64,000 nt of DNA, from contig NZ_LT629751.1 of assembly GCF_900104805.1 (NCBI RefSeq), positions 4,576,001-4,640,000 of the forward strand, written 5' to 3'. The translations under genes and the position numbers were made by a program. Below are positions 1-8,645 of this stretch, piece by piece. Numbering within the stretch: the first letter of the stretch is position 1; each line of letters begins with the position of its first letter. This DNA is from Pseudomonas oryzae (lineage in GTDB: Bacteria; Pseudomonadota; Gammaproteobacteria; Pseudomonadales; Pseudomonadaceae). The notes beneath the pieces were generated by a model. The model was not told the origin of the DNA and ran no database searches. It saw only the letters and a program-made list of their open reading frames with translations.

Positions 1-43
1 TGTTAAGATTTCACATAACCAATCCATCTACGATCAAGTACTT

Positions 44-403
44 ATGCGCCGTTGGCTAACGATTCTCCTGCTGGTGATGTTGCCGCTGCAGCTCGGTTGG
101 GCTGCATTGGGCAGCTATTGCCAGCACGAATCGGGTGACCAGACGAAGCATTTCGGCCACCACAGTCATCAGCACAAAAGCCAGGCGGGAAGCGAGGACG
201 ACGACGGCCCCGATCCCCAAGGCGGCAAGAACCCGCATGGCGATTGCAACGCCTGCGTTTCCGCTGGCGTCACGCCGATCTTTTCCGATGCCGCCCTGTT
301 TGATGTGAACAGCTCGTCATCTGGCAAAACAGGGTTCCAGGCTCATCCGCTGTCCCGGCCATCCTCTCCGCCTGAGCGCCCTGCCTGGGCCCGCCTCGCC
401 TGA
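44..403 (+). CDS. czcI: CzcI-like small periplasmic metal protein
   Basis: A 119-residue exported protein heading a heavy-metal efflux operon. It has a signal peptide (residues 1-20), a His-rich stretch HFGHHSHQHK near residue 36, an acidic patch, and an NPHGDCNACVSAG motif near residue 63 typical of CzcI proteins. CzcI proteins are thought to modulate expression or metal delivery for Czc systems. It sits 134 bp before the start chosen for czcC, on the same strand. The family call rests on the motif pattern and position; the metal is not determinable. Confidence 0.75.
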   Translation: MRRWLTILLLVMLPLQLGWAALGSYCQHESGDQTKHFGHHSHQHKSQAGSEDDDGPDPQGGKNPHGDCNACVSAGVTPIFSDAALFDVNSSSSGKTGFQAHPLSRPSSPPERPAWARLA

Positions 404-536
404 TCGGCGAGGCGACTCCTCTCTCCCTGCCCCGTCCAACGACCATCGTCACCGACGATGAGCGTTGGCGTGCCGCGAGCCAGCTGATGGCGTCTCGCCG
501 ATTCCCCGTGAGCTTTTTCATCACTGGAGAATCGGG

Positions 537-1826
537 ATGTTCCCAAGCAAAACCAGAAAATGGCTGCCCTGTGCCTTGCTCGTGCTGGCCACCGGCAGTT
601 CGTTGGCGCAGACAGCGCCAAGTGCTTCCAGCCTGCAGTCGGTCACTGCCGGCCCGTTATCGCTGAAGCAAGCCTTCGATACCGCGTGGGCGCGTCAGCC
701 CGAAGCGGAGTCCTCGTCTGCGCGTCGTGAGGCGGCCACTGCCCGTCGAGCTGTCGCCGACAGCTGGACCGCCGAGCCCATGGCCCTGGAGCTGTCGAGC
801 AAAGGCGACCAGCTCAATGGCAACGATGGCAGCCGCGAGCACAATGTCGGCCTCGCCATCCCCCTGTGGCTGCCTGGCGAGCGCTCGCGTACGGGAGCCG
901 TGGCCGAGGCCGAGGCCCAGTCCACCGCCAGTCGCGCCTCGGCTGCGCAGCTGCGCACTGCGGCTGAAGTGCGCGAGGCGTACTGGCAGTGGCAACGCAG
1001 CCGGGTCGAAGCAAGCCTGGCCAGCGAGCGCGAGGGCAATGCCCGACAGCTCGCGGCCGATGTTGCCAAGCGGGTCAAGTCGGGCGAGCTGGCCCTGGCC
1101 GATCAGCACCAGGCCGAGGGGGCTGCGGCCTTGGCCGAGATCGAAGCGGCGCGAGCCAAGAGTGCGCTGGCGACGGCTGCGCAGCAGTTGCGCAGCCTGA
1201 TTGGCACCCTGCCAAGTGGTCGCGAAGAGGCTGCACCTGGCGTAGTTACCGGTGAGCCGGTACCCGCGTTGCCCGCCGACTTCGCTGTGCTGGATGCCCA
1301 GCATCCGGCGGTGTCCGCACTGCTGGATCAGGCCGAGGTCGCTCGCCGCTCGGCCGAGCTGGCTCGCGTGCAGACCCGAGCCAATCCCGAGTTGACCTTG
1401 TCTACCAGCCGCGAACGCGAGCCGGGGGAGTCCTATGACGAAAGCCTCACCCTAGGCATTCGCATCCCCTTCGGTTCGGGCAGCCGCAATCGCGCCAAGC
1501 AAGCCACGGCCGAGGCCGAGGCCATCGAGGCCGAGGTGCAGGCGCGTCTGGCGCGTGAGCGCCTGCTCGGCGAGCTGGAGGCCGCCCGGCTGGCGTTCGA
1601 ATCCGCCCGCGCCCAAATGACGGCTGCCGAGAAGCGTGCCCGGCTCGCCCAGGAGTCGCGTGGTTTCTTCGAAAAATCCTTCCGTCTCGGCGAAACCGAT
1701 CTGCCGACGCGCCTGCGTATCGAACTCGAGGCGACCGACGCCAAGCGTCAGGCCGCCCTGGCCCGACTCGATCAGGCGGCGGCGATCTCCTCGCTGCGTC
1801 AGGCACTGGGTCTGCTGCCCGAATAA
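537..1826 (+). CDS. czcC: Outer-membrane factor of RND metal efflux (CzcC family)
   Basis: TolC-like outer-membrane channel of a tripartite efflux pump, 429 residues. The start at 537 is preferred over in-frame starts further upstream because it follows a GGAG box at about 526-529 and begins a proper signal peptide (MFPSKTRKWLPCALLVLATG, cleavage near SLAQ). The body shows the long Ala/Glu/Arg-rich helices and two internal repeats of the OEP family (for example LREAYWQWQRSR-like and ELARVQTRANPELTLS regions). It is followed after 29 bp by the next operon gene. It would export metal across the outer membrane with the adaptor and permease encoded next. Confidence 0.85.
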   Translation: MFPSKTRKWLPCALLVLATGSSLAQTAPSASSLQSVTAGPLSLKQAFDTAWARQPEAESSSARREAATARRAVADSWTAEPMALELSSKGDQLNGNDGSREHNVGLAIPLWLPGERSRTGAVAEAEAQSTASRASAAQLRTAAEVREAYWQWQRSRVEASLASEREGNARQLAADVAKRVKSGELALADQHQAEGAAALAEIEAARAKSALATAAQQLRSLIGTLPSGREEAAPGVVTGEPVPALPADFAVLDAQHPAVSALLDQAEVARRSAELARVQTRANPELTLSTSREREPGESYDESLTLGIRIPFGSGSRNRAKQATAEAEAIEAEVQARLARERLLGELEAARLAFESARAQMTAAEKRARLAQESRGFFEKSFRLGETDLPTRLRIELEATDAKRQAALARLDQAAAISSLRQALGLLPE

Positions 1827-1855
1827 GGCCGGAACGAACCTACAGGACTGCAAAG

Positions 1856-2401
1856 ATGACACTGTTTCCAAGGCTGACAGCCTTCACTGTAGCGATCTTG
1901 ATCGCTGCCGCCCCCCTGGCCACTCAAGCCGGCGAGGGGCATGACCATGGCGAAGCACCGGCCACTCCGACAGGGTCGGCCCTGCCGCGTTTCGCAGCGA
2001 CTTCCGACACCTTCGAGCTGGTCGGCGTGCTCGATGGCCACGACCTCACCCTGTGGCTCGACCATGCAGCCGACAACAGTCCGGTCGAGGGCGCAAGCCT
2101 CGAACTGGAGATTGGCGGCGTCAAGGTCGAGGCCGAGCAGCACGAAGCCGGCGAATTCGAGGCCGAGCTGGCGGAAGAGCCTGAGGAGGGCGAGATCGCC
2201 ATCAAGGCCAAGGTCGTCGTCGGCCAGCGCACGGAGCTGCTGAGCGGTGATCTGGATATCCATCACGAAGAGCACGCCGAAGAGTCTGCATCTGGCGCGT
2301 CCTGGGGCACCTACGGTGCCTGGGGTGCCGGCGGGCTGGTTCTGCTCGCCCTGCTGGGTTGGGCTATGCGCCGCGCCCGTGTCGCTCCTCGTCATTCGTG
2401 A
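1856..2401 (+). CDS. Periplasmic protein with C-terminal membrane anchor in czc operon
   Basis: A 181-residue protein with a signal peptide and an AGEGHDHGE metal-binding-type motif right after cleavage. The middle domain is acidic and beta-rich; a transmembrane helix lies near residues 147-168, followed by a basic tail. The same AGEGHDHGE motif starts the mature CzcB encoded next, so this looks like a free-standing version of the extra N-terminal region seen in some large CzcB proteins. It lies between czcC and czcB, 9 bp before the latter. Function unknown; a metal chaperone or adaptor accessory is the natural guess. Confidence 0.7.
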   Translation: MTLFPRLTAFTVAILIAAAPLATQAGEGHDHGEAPATPTGSALPRFAATSDTFELVGVLDGHDLTLWLDHAADNSPVEGASLELEIGGVKVEAEQHEAGEFEAELAEEPEEGEIAIKAKVVVGQRTELLSGDLDIHHEEHAEESASGASWGTYGAWGAGGLVLLALLGWAMRRARVAPRHS

Positions 2402-2410
2402 AGGTGTTCC

Positions 2411-3520
2411 ATGAAAGCTAATTTTCTGATTTCCACGATGTGCCTGGCCCTGCTGTCCCTGAGCTCGCCCGCCTGGGCTGGCGAAGGGCATGACCATGGT
2501 GAAGAAGCGCCTGCAACCAACAGCAACGGCCCCCAGCGACTGCCCGACGGCAGCGTATTCCTGCCCAAGCCGGCGCAACGCCAGATCGGGGTGCGCACCT
2601 TGCCGCTCGAGACGGCCGAGTTGCCGCGCTCGCTGGAGTTGGCCGGCAAGGTGGTGATGGACCCCAATGCCGGCGGCATGGTGCAGGCCGTGCTGGCTGG
2701 GCGCCTCGTGGCCGGGCCGCGCGGCTTTCCCAGCGTCGGGCAGGCGGTGAAAAAAGGTGAGGTGCTGGCCTATGTCGTAGCGACCGGCGATGTCCTCGAA
2801 CGGGCCAATCAGGCCGCGCAGCTGGCCCAACTGCGGGCGGCTAAGGGCCTTGCCGACCAGCGCCTGGCGCGCTTGCGCGAGCTGGCCGATACGGTGCCGC
2901 GCAAGGATATCGAGGCAGCGGCCAGCGAGGCCGCGAGTCTGGGGGCGCAAATCGCTGCGCTGAATTCGGGCGTCAATGCGCGGGACGCACTGGTTGCGCC
3001 GGTTTCCGGGGTGATTGCCTCGACCAATGCCGTTGCCGGCCAAGTGGTCGATGCCCGAGAACTGGTGTTCGAAGTGGTCGATCCCTCCCGTCTGCGTATC
3101 GAAGCGCTGGCCTACGACCTGAACCAGACCGCCGATGTGGCGGGAGCCACTCTGGCGGTGGGTAGTGAACGTGTGCCGCTGACCTTCATCGGCGCGGCCC
3201 GTAGCCTGCGCGAACAGGCCCTGCCGATGCTGTTCCAGGGTGAGGGCAGCGCCTTGTCCCGCCTTGCCGTGGGGCAGCCGGTGAAAGTCTTCGTGCAGAC
3301 CGCCAGTCGTACCCAGGGCATCCGGGTTCCGGCAGCGTCGCTGATGAAGAATGCCGCCAACCAGAATGTCGTCTGGGTCAAGACCGCTCCGGAGCACTTC
3401 GTGCCGCGCCCGGTCACCTTTGCCGCGCTGGACGGGGTATCCGTGGTGGTGACCAGTGGGCTTGCCGCTGGGGATCGTGTCGTGACTCAGGCCGCCAGCC
3501 TGATCAACCAAATTCGCTGA
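2411..3520 (+). CDS. czcB: RND periplasmic adaptor (CzcB family)
   Basis: Membrane fusion protein, 369 residues, linking the inner-membrane pump to CzcC. It has a signal peptide, a GEGHDHGEEAP metal-binding N-terminus, lipoyl/barrel-sandwich halves (around AGRLVAGPRGFPSVGQAVKKG and DALVAPVSGVIAS), an alpha-hairpin between them, and a C-terminal beta-barrel and membrane-proximal domain. It is shorter than classical CzcB (about 500 residues), consistent with the split noted for the gene upstream. It ends 14 bp before czcA. Confidence 0.85.
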   Translation: MKANFLISTMCLALLSLSSPAWAGEGHDHGEEAPATNSNGPQRLPDGSVFLPKPAQRQIGVRTLPLETAELPRSLELAGKVVMDPNAGGMVQAVLAGRLVAGPRGFPSVGQAVKKGEVLAYVVATGDVLERANQAAQLAQLRAAKGLADQRLARLRELADTVPRKDIEAAASEAASLGAQIAALNSGVNARDALVAPVSGVIASTNAVAGQVVDARELVFEVVDPSRLRIEALAYDLNQTADVAGATLAVGSERVPLTFIGAARSLREQALPMLFQGEGSALSRLAVGQPVKVFVQTASRTQGIRVPAASLMKNAANQNVVWVKTAPEHFVPRPVTFAALDGVSVVVTSGLAAGDRVVTQAASLINQIR

Positions 3521-3534
3521 AGGGAGCCTGACCC

Positions 3535-6500
3535 ATGTTCAAGTGGCTCCTCGACAACAGCCTCGGCAACCGCCTGCTGGTGATCATCGCCAGCCTGGTG
3601 CTGATGGCTTACGGCGCATTCACGCTGTCACGCATGCCCGTGGACGTCTTTCCCGATCTGAACAAGCCCACGGTCACCATCATGACCGAGGCTGGCGGCA
3701 TGGCCGCCGAAGAGGTCGAGCAACTGATCACCTTCCCGCTGGAGACCACGATGAACGGTCTACCCGGCGTGGAGAGCGTGCGCTCGGTCTCCAGCAGCGG
3801 GCTGTCGTTCATTTACGTCACCTTCGACTGGAGCACGGAGATTTTTCGGGCCCGACAGATGGTGTCGGAGCGGCTCTCCGCGATGGAGGAGGGCTTGCCA
3901 CCGGGCGTGATCCCGCGCATGGGACCGATCAGCTCCATCATGGGCGAGATCATGCAGATCGCGATTCCCATCGATGCGGACAAGACCACCCCGATGCAGG
4001 TGCGCGAGTTCGCCGACTGGGTGCTGCGTCCGCGCCTGATGGCGATCCCCGGTGTGGCCCAGGTGATCCCGATTGGCGGTGAGGTCCGCCAGTTCCAGGT
4101 CCAGCCCGACACGGCGCGCATGGCCGAGCTGGGTATCAGTCATACGCAACTGGAGGAGGCGCTCAAGGGCTATTCGTCGAATACCTCCGGGGGCTTCCTC
4201 GAGCTCAATGGGCGCGAGTACCTGATTCGCAACCTGGGGCGGACGTCGAGTCTGGAGGATCTGTCGAACCTGGCCATCACGGCTCGTAACGGCCAGCCGA
4301 TCCTGCTGCGGCAGATCGCCGAAGTGACCTTTGCCGCAGCCCTGAAGCGCGGCGATGCCGGCTTCGAAGGCAAGGCCGCGGTGATCCTCGGCATCCAGAA
4401 ACAACCGACGGCCGATACCATCCAGCTGACCCGCTCCATCGAGGCGGCGCTGGGGGCAATGCGCAAGTCGCTGCCGACTGGCATGGAGGCCCCCCAGGTC
4501 ACCTTCCGTCAGGCCAGTTTCATTGAGGCCTCGATCAGCACCCTGCAGGGCAAGCTGATCGGTGCCTCGGTGTTCGTCGCGGCGATCCTGTTCTTCTTCC
4601 TCGGCACGCTGCGGCCCACCATCATCGCGCTGACGGCCATTCCGGTGTCGATCTTCATCACCGGTCTGGTGTTCAAGTACTTCGGCCTGTCGATCAACAC
4701 CATGACCCTCGGTGGCCTGGCCATCGCCATCGGTGGCTTGGTCGACGATGCCGTGGTGGGCGTGGAGAACGTGCTGCGCCGGCTGAAGGTGGAGCGGACC
4801 AAGCACCCCGAGCACCGCCTGCACCCGCTGGAACTGGTGGGGCACGCGACCATGGAGGTGCGTTCGGCCATCCTCTACGCCACCATCATCATCGTGTTGG
4901 TGTTCCTGCCGCTGTTCGCCCTGCCGGGTATGGAAGGGCGGCTGTTCGTACCGCTGGGGATCGCCTTCATCGTCTCGACCCTGGCCTCGCTGGTGGTTTC
5001 GGTGACCGTCACCCCGGTGCTGTCCTTCTATCTGCTGCCGCGGATGAAGTCGCTGGAGCATGGCGACACCAAACTGCTGGCCTGGCTGAAAAGCCGCTAT
5101 CGCAGCAGCTTGCAAGCCGTCCTGCAGCGTCCTAAGGCAGCTGTAGTCGTAGCTGGCATTGCCGTGTTGGTCGCGGCTGCGAGCGTGCCGTTCTTCCCGA
5201 AGACCTTCCTGCCGCCGTTCAACGAGGGCACCTTGCTGATCGGCCTGCGTCTGAACCCCGGTGTGACTCTGGCGGAGTCCTCGGAGCTGGCCCAGCAGGC
5301 CGAGCAGCTGGTCATGCAGGTGCCGGAAGTGACCCACGTCGGCCGCCGCAGCGGCCGCGCGGAGCTGGATGAGCACGCCGAGGGTGTGCACGTCAGCGAG
5401 CTGGATGTCGGCCTCAAGCCGGCCGCCGAGCTGACCCGCTCGATGGATGAGATCACCGGCGACATCCGTTCGCGGCTGGTCAATCTGCCAGCGGCCATCG
5501 GCATCGGCCAGCCGATCTCGCACCGCATCGACCACATGCTGTCCGGCGTACGCTCGCAGATCGCCATCAAGATCTTCGGCGAGGATCTGGACACCCTGCG
5601 CGGCCAGGCGGATGCCCTGCGCAGCAGGCTGGCGGATATTCCCGGCATCGCCGACCTGGAAATCGAGAAGCAGGTGCTGGCTCCGCAGATCAAGGTGCGC
5701 ATCGACTACGCCGCCGCCGCCCAGTACGGCGTGCCCGCGCCGCAGATCCTGTCGACGCTGGAGAGTCTGGTCGAGGGCGAAAAGGTCACCCAGATCGTCG
5801 AGGGTGGCCGGCGTTTCGCTCTGGTGGTGCGCCTGCCCGAGACGGCACGTTCGGCGGAGGGCCTGGGCAACATTCTGTTCGAGACCCCGACCGGTCGGGT
5901 GCCGCTGTCGCGGATCGCTAGCATCGAGGACGGCGACGGCCCGAACCAGATCAGTCGCGACGACGGCAAGCGTCGCATCGTGCTGTCGGCCAACGCCCAA
6001 GGGCGCCCGCTGTCGGAGATCGTTGAAGACATCCGCAAGGTGGTCGACGAGACCAAGCTGCCGGAAGGCTACTTCATCACCCTGGGCGGCCAGTTCCAGG
6101 CTCAGGAGGAAGCGTCGCGTCTGGTCGGCCTGCTGTCCATCGTCTCGCTGATCCTGATGTTCGTGGTGCTCTACAGCCGCTACAAATCGGCAATCCTGTC
6201 GGCGCTGATCATGGTCAACATCCCGCTGGCCCTGGTCGGCGCGGTGCTCGGCCTGTGGTTGTCGGGGCAGCCGCTGTCGATTGCTGCGCTGATCGGCTTC
6301 ATCACCCTGGCCGGGATCTCGGTGCGCAACGGCATCCTCAAGGTCAGCCACTACATCAACCTGATGCGCATCGAGGGCGAGAACTTCGACCACGCGATGA
6401 TCCTGCGTGGCTCCCTCGAGCGGCTGAGTCCGGTGCTGATGACCGCTCTGGTCACCGCCTTTGCCCTGGCGCCCCTGCTGTTCGAGGCCGAACGGCCGGG

Positions 6501-6654
6501 CACGGAAGTCCTTCACCCGGTGGCGGTGGTGATCTTCTCCGGCCTGATCAGCTCGACCCTGCTCGATACCTACCTGACTCCGGTGATGTTCTGGCTGTTC
6601 GGCCGCAAGGACACCGAGCGCCTGATGGCCGAGCGCGAAGTGGGGGCTTTCTGA
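3535..6654 (+). CDS. czcA: Heavy-metal RND permease (CzcA/HME family)
   Basis: Inner-membrane proton-driven metal antiporter of 1,039 residues, the normal length for the HME-RND family. It has an N-terminal transmembrane helix, two large periplasmic loops, and a second block of helices. TM4 carries GGLVDDAVVGVEN, with the acidic residues used for proton relay. The substrate is not clear: the helix motif differs from textbook zinc-specific CzcA, and the Cu/Ag methionine triad is not evident. Operon position after czcI-C-x-B supports a divalent cation pump. The metal is inference only. Confidence 0.85.
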   Translation: MFKWLLDNSLGNRLLVIIASLVLMAYGAFTLSRMPVDVFPDLNKPTVTIMTEAGGMAAEEVEQLITFPLETTMNGLPGVESVRSVSSSGLSFIYVTFDWSTEIFRARQMVSERLSAMEEGLPPGVIPRMGPISSIMGEIMQIAIPIDADKTTPMQVREFADWVLRPRLMAIPGVAQVIPIGGEVRQFQVQPDTARMAELGISHTQLEEALKGYSSNTSGGFLELNGREYLIRNLGRTSSLEDLSNLAITARNGQPILLRQIAEVTFAAALKRGDAGFEGKAAVILGIQKQPTADTIQLTRSIEAALGAMRKSLPTGMEAPQVTFRQASFIEASISTLQGKLIGASVFVAAILFFFLGTLRPTIIALTAIPVSIFITGLVFKYFGLSINTMTLGGLAIAIGGLVDDAVVGVENVLRRLKVERTKHPEHRLHPLELVGHATMEVRSAILYATIIIVLVFLPLFALPGMEGRLFVPLGIAFIVSTLASLVVSVTVTPVLSFYLLPRMKSLEHGDTKLLAWLKSRYRSSLQAVLQRPKAAVVVAGIAVLVAAASVPFFPKTFLPPFNEGTLLIGLRLNPGVTLAESSELAQQAEQLVMQVPEVTHVGRRSGRAELDEHAEGVHVSELDVGLKPAAELTRSMDEITGDIRSRLVNLPAAIGIGQPISHRIDHMLSGVRSQIAIKIFGEDLDTLRGQADALRSRLADIPGIADLEIEKQVLAPQIKVRIDYAAAAQYGVPAPQILSTLESLVEGEKVTQIVEGGRRFALVVRLPETARSAEGLGNILFETPTGRVPLSRIASIEDGDGPNQISRDDGKRRIVLSANAQGRPLSEIVEDIRKVVDETKLPEGYFITLGGQFQAQEEASRLVGLLSIVSLILMFVVLYSRYKSAILSALIMVNIPLALVGAVLGLWLSGQPLSIAALIGFITLAGISVRNGILKVSHYINLMRIEGENFDHAMILRGSLERLSPVLMTALVTAFALAPLLFEAERPGTEVLHPVAVVIFSGLISSTLLDTYLTPVMFWLFGRKDTERLMAEREVGAF

Positions 6655-6800
6655 TGGATCACCTCATTTTTCATCGCAATCACAGCCCTCCGGGGCGGTA
6701 TTGCGCACCACAACATAACCGTGTTTGCCGACAAATGATCCGGAAGCCGAAGTCGCTGAAGCAGCACTCGTCAAATTACCGAAGTGATAGAGGAATTCAA

Positions 6801-7127
6801 ATGAAAACCCTGAAAGCAATTTTGGCCATCTCGATGTTTACCGTCTCTTCCTTCGCAATGTCGGCTGGTTTCGATAAAGATCCTGGCAGGCTCATCGAGG
6901 AGAACCAACGCGCCATGGAAGCGTATGCCGCAGAGCTCGGGAAACCCGCTCCGAAAGTGGAGAAGTATCGCTATGGCATGGAGCTCGATGTAGTCAAGGT
7001 GATCAGTGTGACACGCAAGGCCAAGGTCTGTGGCGTGGTGCCTGCTCGGATGACCTTCCTCGACTCGAAGGGCGAGCTCCAGACGGTTGAGTACCAAACA
7101 GTCGGAGGAGGATGCCCGCGCGGCTGA
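6801..7127 (+). CDS. DUF2790 small periplasmic protein
   Basis: A 108-residue exported protein with a signal peptide (MKTLKAILAISMFTVSSFAM) and the DUF2790 core: GKPAPKVEKYRYGMELDVVKV, then VCGVVPARMTF and a terminal GGGC. The start at 6,801 follows GAGGAATTCAA. It lies 146 bp after czcA. DUF2790 genes are common in Pseudomonas and are often metal-induced; their role is unknown. A second copy is at 24,261-24,593, next to the copper genes. Confidence 0.8.
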   Translation: MKTLKAILAISMFTVSSFAMSAGFDKDPGRLIEENQRAMEAYAAELGKPAPKVEKYRYGMELDVVKVISVTRKAKVCGVVPARMTFLDSKGELQTVEYQTVGGGCPRG

Positions 7128-7241
7128 GCGAGGATCTGCTGACAAGCCGCCTACAAATGGCCCCACCTAATGTAAGGAGCGGCTAACTGCAGCCGTGTGG
7201 TTGAAAGTGTTTTCGTCTGGGCGTTGCCCCTTCCCAGACAC

Positions 7242-7269
7242 TCGGCGTCCCAGTGGCGCCGATTTTTTT
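7242..7269 (+). terminator. Rho-independent terminator after czc/DUF2790 genes
   Basis: TCGGCG (7,242-7,247) pairs with CGCCGA (7,257-7,262) around a 9-nt loop and is followed by seven T residues. It would end transcription from the DUF2790 gene before the dsb genes. Confidence 0.6.
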
Positions 7270-7337
7270 GGGAATCTCCTATGGGATTTATGATCCCGAC
7301 AAGCCCTTCTGAAACCGCCAATCTGGGAGGAATCGTC

Positions 7338-7400
7338 ATGTTTCAAGTCAATGGGATGGCTGTCCGCTGCTGTCCTCATTACATAAGGAGGGACCTATGA
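7338..7400 (+). CDS. Putative 20-residue leader peptide coupled to dsbB
   Basis: A short frame, MFQVNGMAVRCCPHYIRRDL, preceded by a good GGGAGG at 7,326-7,331. Its TGA overlaps the ATG of dsbB (ATGA at 7,397-7,400), and its last codons contain the AAGGAGGG that serves dsbB. The layout is that of translational coupling. The adjacent Cys-Cys pair is notable upstream of a disulfide-bond system. No homology is claimed; it could be chance. Confidence 0.4.
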   Translation: MFQVNGMAVRCCPHYIRRDL

Positions 7401-7831
7401 GTACGTCATCATCTTCCGGATCTTGGCCACTGCTTCTACTCGCCTGGCTGGTGGCGCTGCTGTCGAGCCTCTCCGCCCTATTTATCGGTGAGGTGATGGG
7501 TCATGCCCCCTGCGTACTGTGCTGGTTCCAGCGCACCTTCATGTTCCCACTGGCAGTGATCCTGGCCATTGCCTGCTACCGCTCGGACTTCGCCATCTGG
7601 CGTTACGCCCTGCCGCTGGCCGGCAGCGGCGTGGCACTGGCCTTCGTCCACACGCTGCTTTACGCGGGGCTGATTCCCCAGCCGATCCAGCCCTGCACGG
7701 CCACAGGACCATCCTGCTCGGGCGCCGGCATGACCATCTTCGGCGGTGTGCCGCTGCCGATGTTGGCCCTGTTCGCTTTCGTCCTGATCGCCATCCTGCT
7801 CCTTGTCATTCGCTGGAGAACTACCCCATGA
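7397..7831 (+). CDS. dsbB: DsbB-family quinone-linked disulfide oxidase
   Basis: Inner-membrane protein of 144 residues with four transmembrane helices that reoxidises a periplasmic DsbA. The quinone-proximal CVLC motif lies near residue 39, and the second periplasmic cysteine pair is in QPCTATGPSCSG near residues 99-107. Length and motif fit the short BdbC/DsbB type. It overlaps the next gene by ATGA at 7,828-7,831, so the two are surely co-translated. It likely supports folding of exported metal-resistance proteins. Confidence 0.9.
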   Translation: MSTSSSSGSWPLLLLAWLVALLSSLSALFIGEVMGHAPCVLCWFQRTFMFPLAVILAIACYRSDFAIWRYALPLAGSGVALAFVHTLLYAGLIPQPIQPCTATGPSCSGAGMTIFGGVPLPMLALFAFVLIAILLLVIRWRTTP

Positions 7832-8502
7832 ACCGCCGTGCCCTGGTCCTGATCATCAGCGTGGCAATCCTGGCCATGTTTGCCGTGGCCGTTTTCCTCT
7901 ACCCACAGGTCACGCCGTCGCAACCGCCGCAGCAGGCCCAGGGGCCTGCCCAGATGCCAATGGACGCGCCCAATGGAGGCAACCTGGTCCGCTTCCACTC
8001 GCCGGTATTCGGCCCGGCACAGGCGCCGGTGACCATCGTCGAGTTCTTCGACCCCTCCTGCGAGGCGTGCCGAGCCTTCTACCCGTATGTAAAGAAGATC
8101 CTCGCCGAGAACCCTAACGACGTGCGACTGGTGCTGCGCTACGTACTGTTCCACCAGGGCTCCGAGGAGGTGGCTCGCATGCTGGAGGCCGCGCGCAAGC
8201 AGAACCTTTACTCGCAGGTGTTGGAGGCCGTTCTCGCTGCCCAGCCGGACTGGCACGACGACCCCAGGGTGGCCGCAGCCTGGGCCGCCGCCGAGAGCTC
8301 CGGTCTGGATGTGGAGAAGGCCCGCGCAGACATGCATGCGCCCGGCGTCGACGCTGTGCTGGAGACGGACATGCAGGACGTCAAGGCAGTGGGTATCCGG
8401 GGCACCCCGACCTTCTTCGTCAATGGCCACGCGCTGGACAAATTCGGCCCCGAGCCACTGCGCGATCTGGTGCGCAGCGAAGTCGCCAAGGCCAGGAACT
8501 GA
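7828..8502 (+). CDS. dsbA: DsbA-family thiol-disulfide oxidoreductase, membrane-anchored
   Basis: A 224-residue protein with an N-terminal signal-anchor (residues 4-24), a Pro/Gln-rich linker, and a thioredoxin/DsbA fold. The active site is FDPSCEACRAFYP near residue 80, with cis-proline loop GIRGTPTFF near residue 190. Partner of the DsbB encoded upstream. The tether suggests local action at the inner membrane. The annotation as a DsbA-type oxidase, and not a DsbG-type isomerase, is based on the pairing with DsbB. Confidence 0.85.
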   Translation: MNRRALVLIISVAILAMFAVAVFLYPQVTPSQPPQQAQGPAQMPMDAPNGGNLVRFHSPVFGPAQAPVTIVEFFDPSCEACRAFYPYVKKILAENPNDVRLVLRYVLFHQGSEEVARMLEAARKQNLYSQVLEAVLAAQPDWHDDPRVAAAWAAAESSGLDVEKARADMHAPGVDAVLETDMQDVKAVGIRGTPTFFVNGHALDKFGPEPLRDLVRSEVAKARN

Positions 8503-8645
8503 CACCTAGGGTGCGCTGATAGAGCTTACAGTCCACCACCTGCCGGGAGTCGCGTCGGTATCCGGCGAGTGGTGCTGCCGGGATGGCACCGGCGCTCGCT
8601 GGAGTGCTGTTTACGTCCGCTACCAAACACAGGCAGGTACAGGTT

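Noticed and set aside
1799-3511. 570-codon antisense frame over the czcB region
   Set aside because: Shadow of czcB and its neighbour, with the same His/Gln/Arg bias.
3760-6516. Long open frame of 918 codons antisense to czcA
   Set aside because: The product is dominated by Gln, His, Arg and Asp as expected from reading a GC-rich gene backwards. No ribosome site or family match; czcA explains the stretch.
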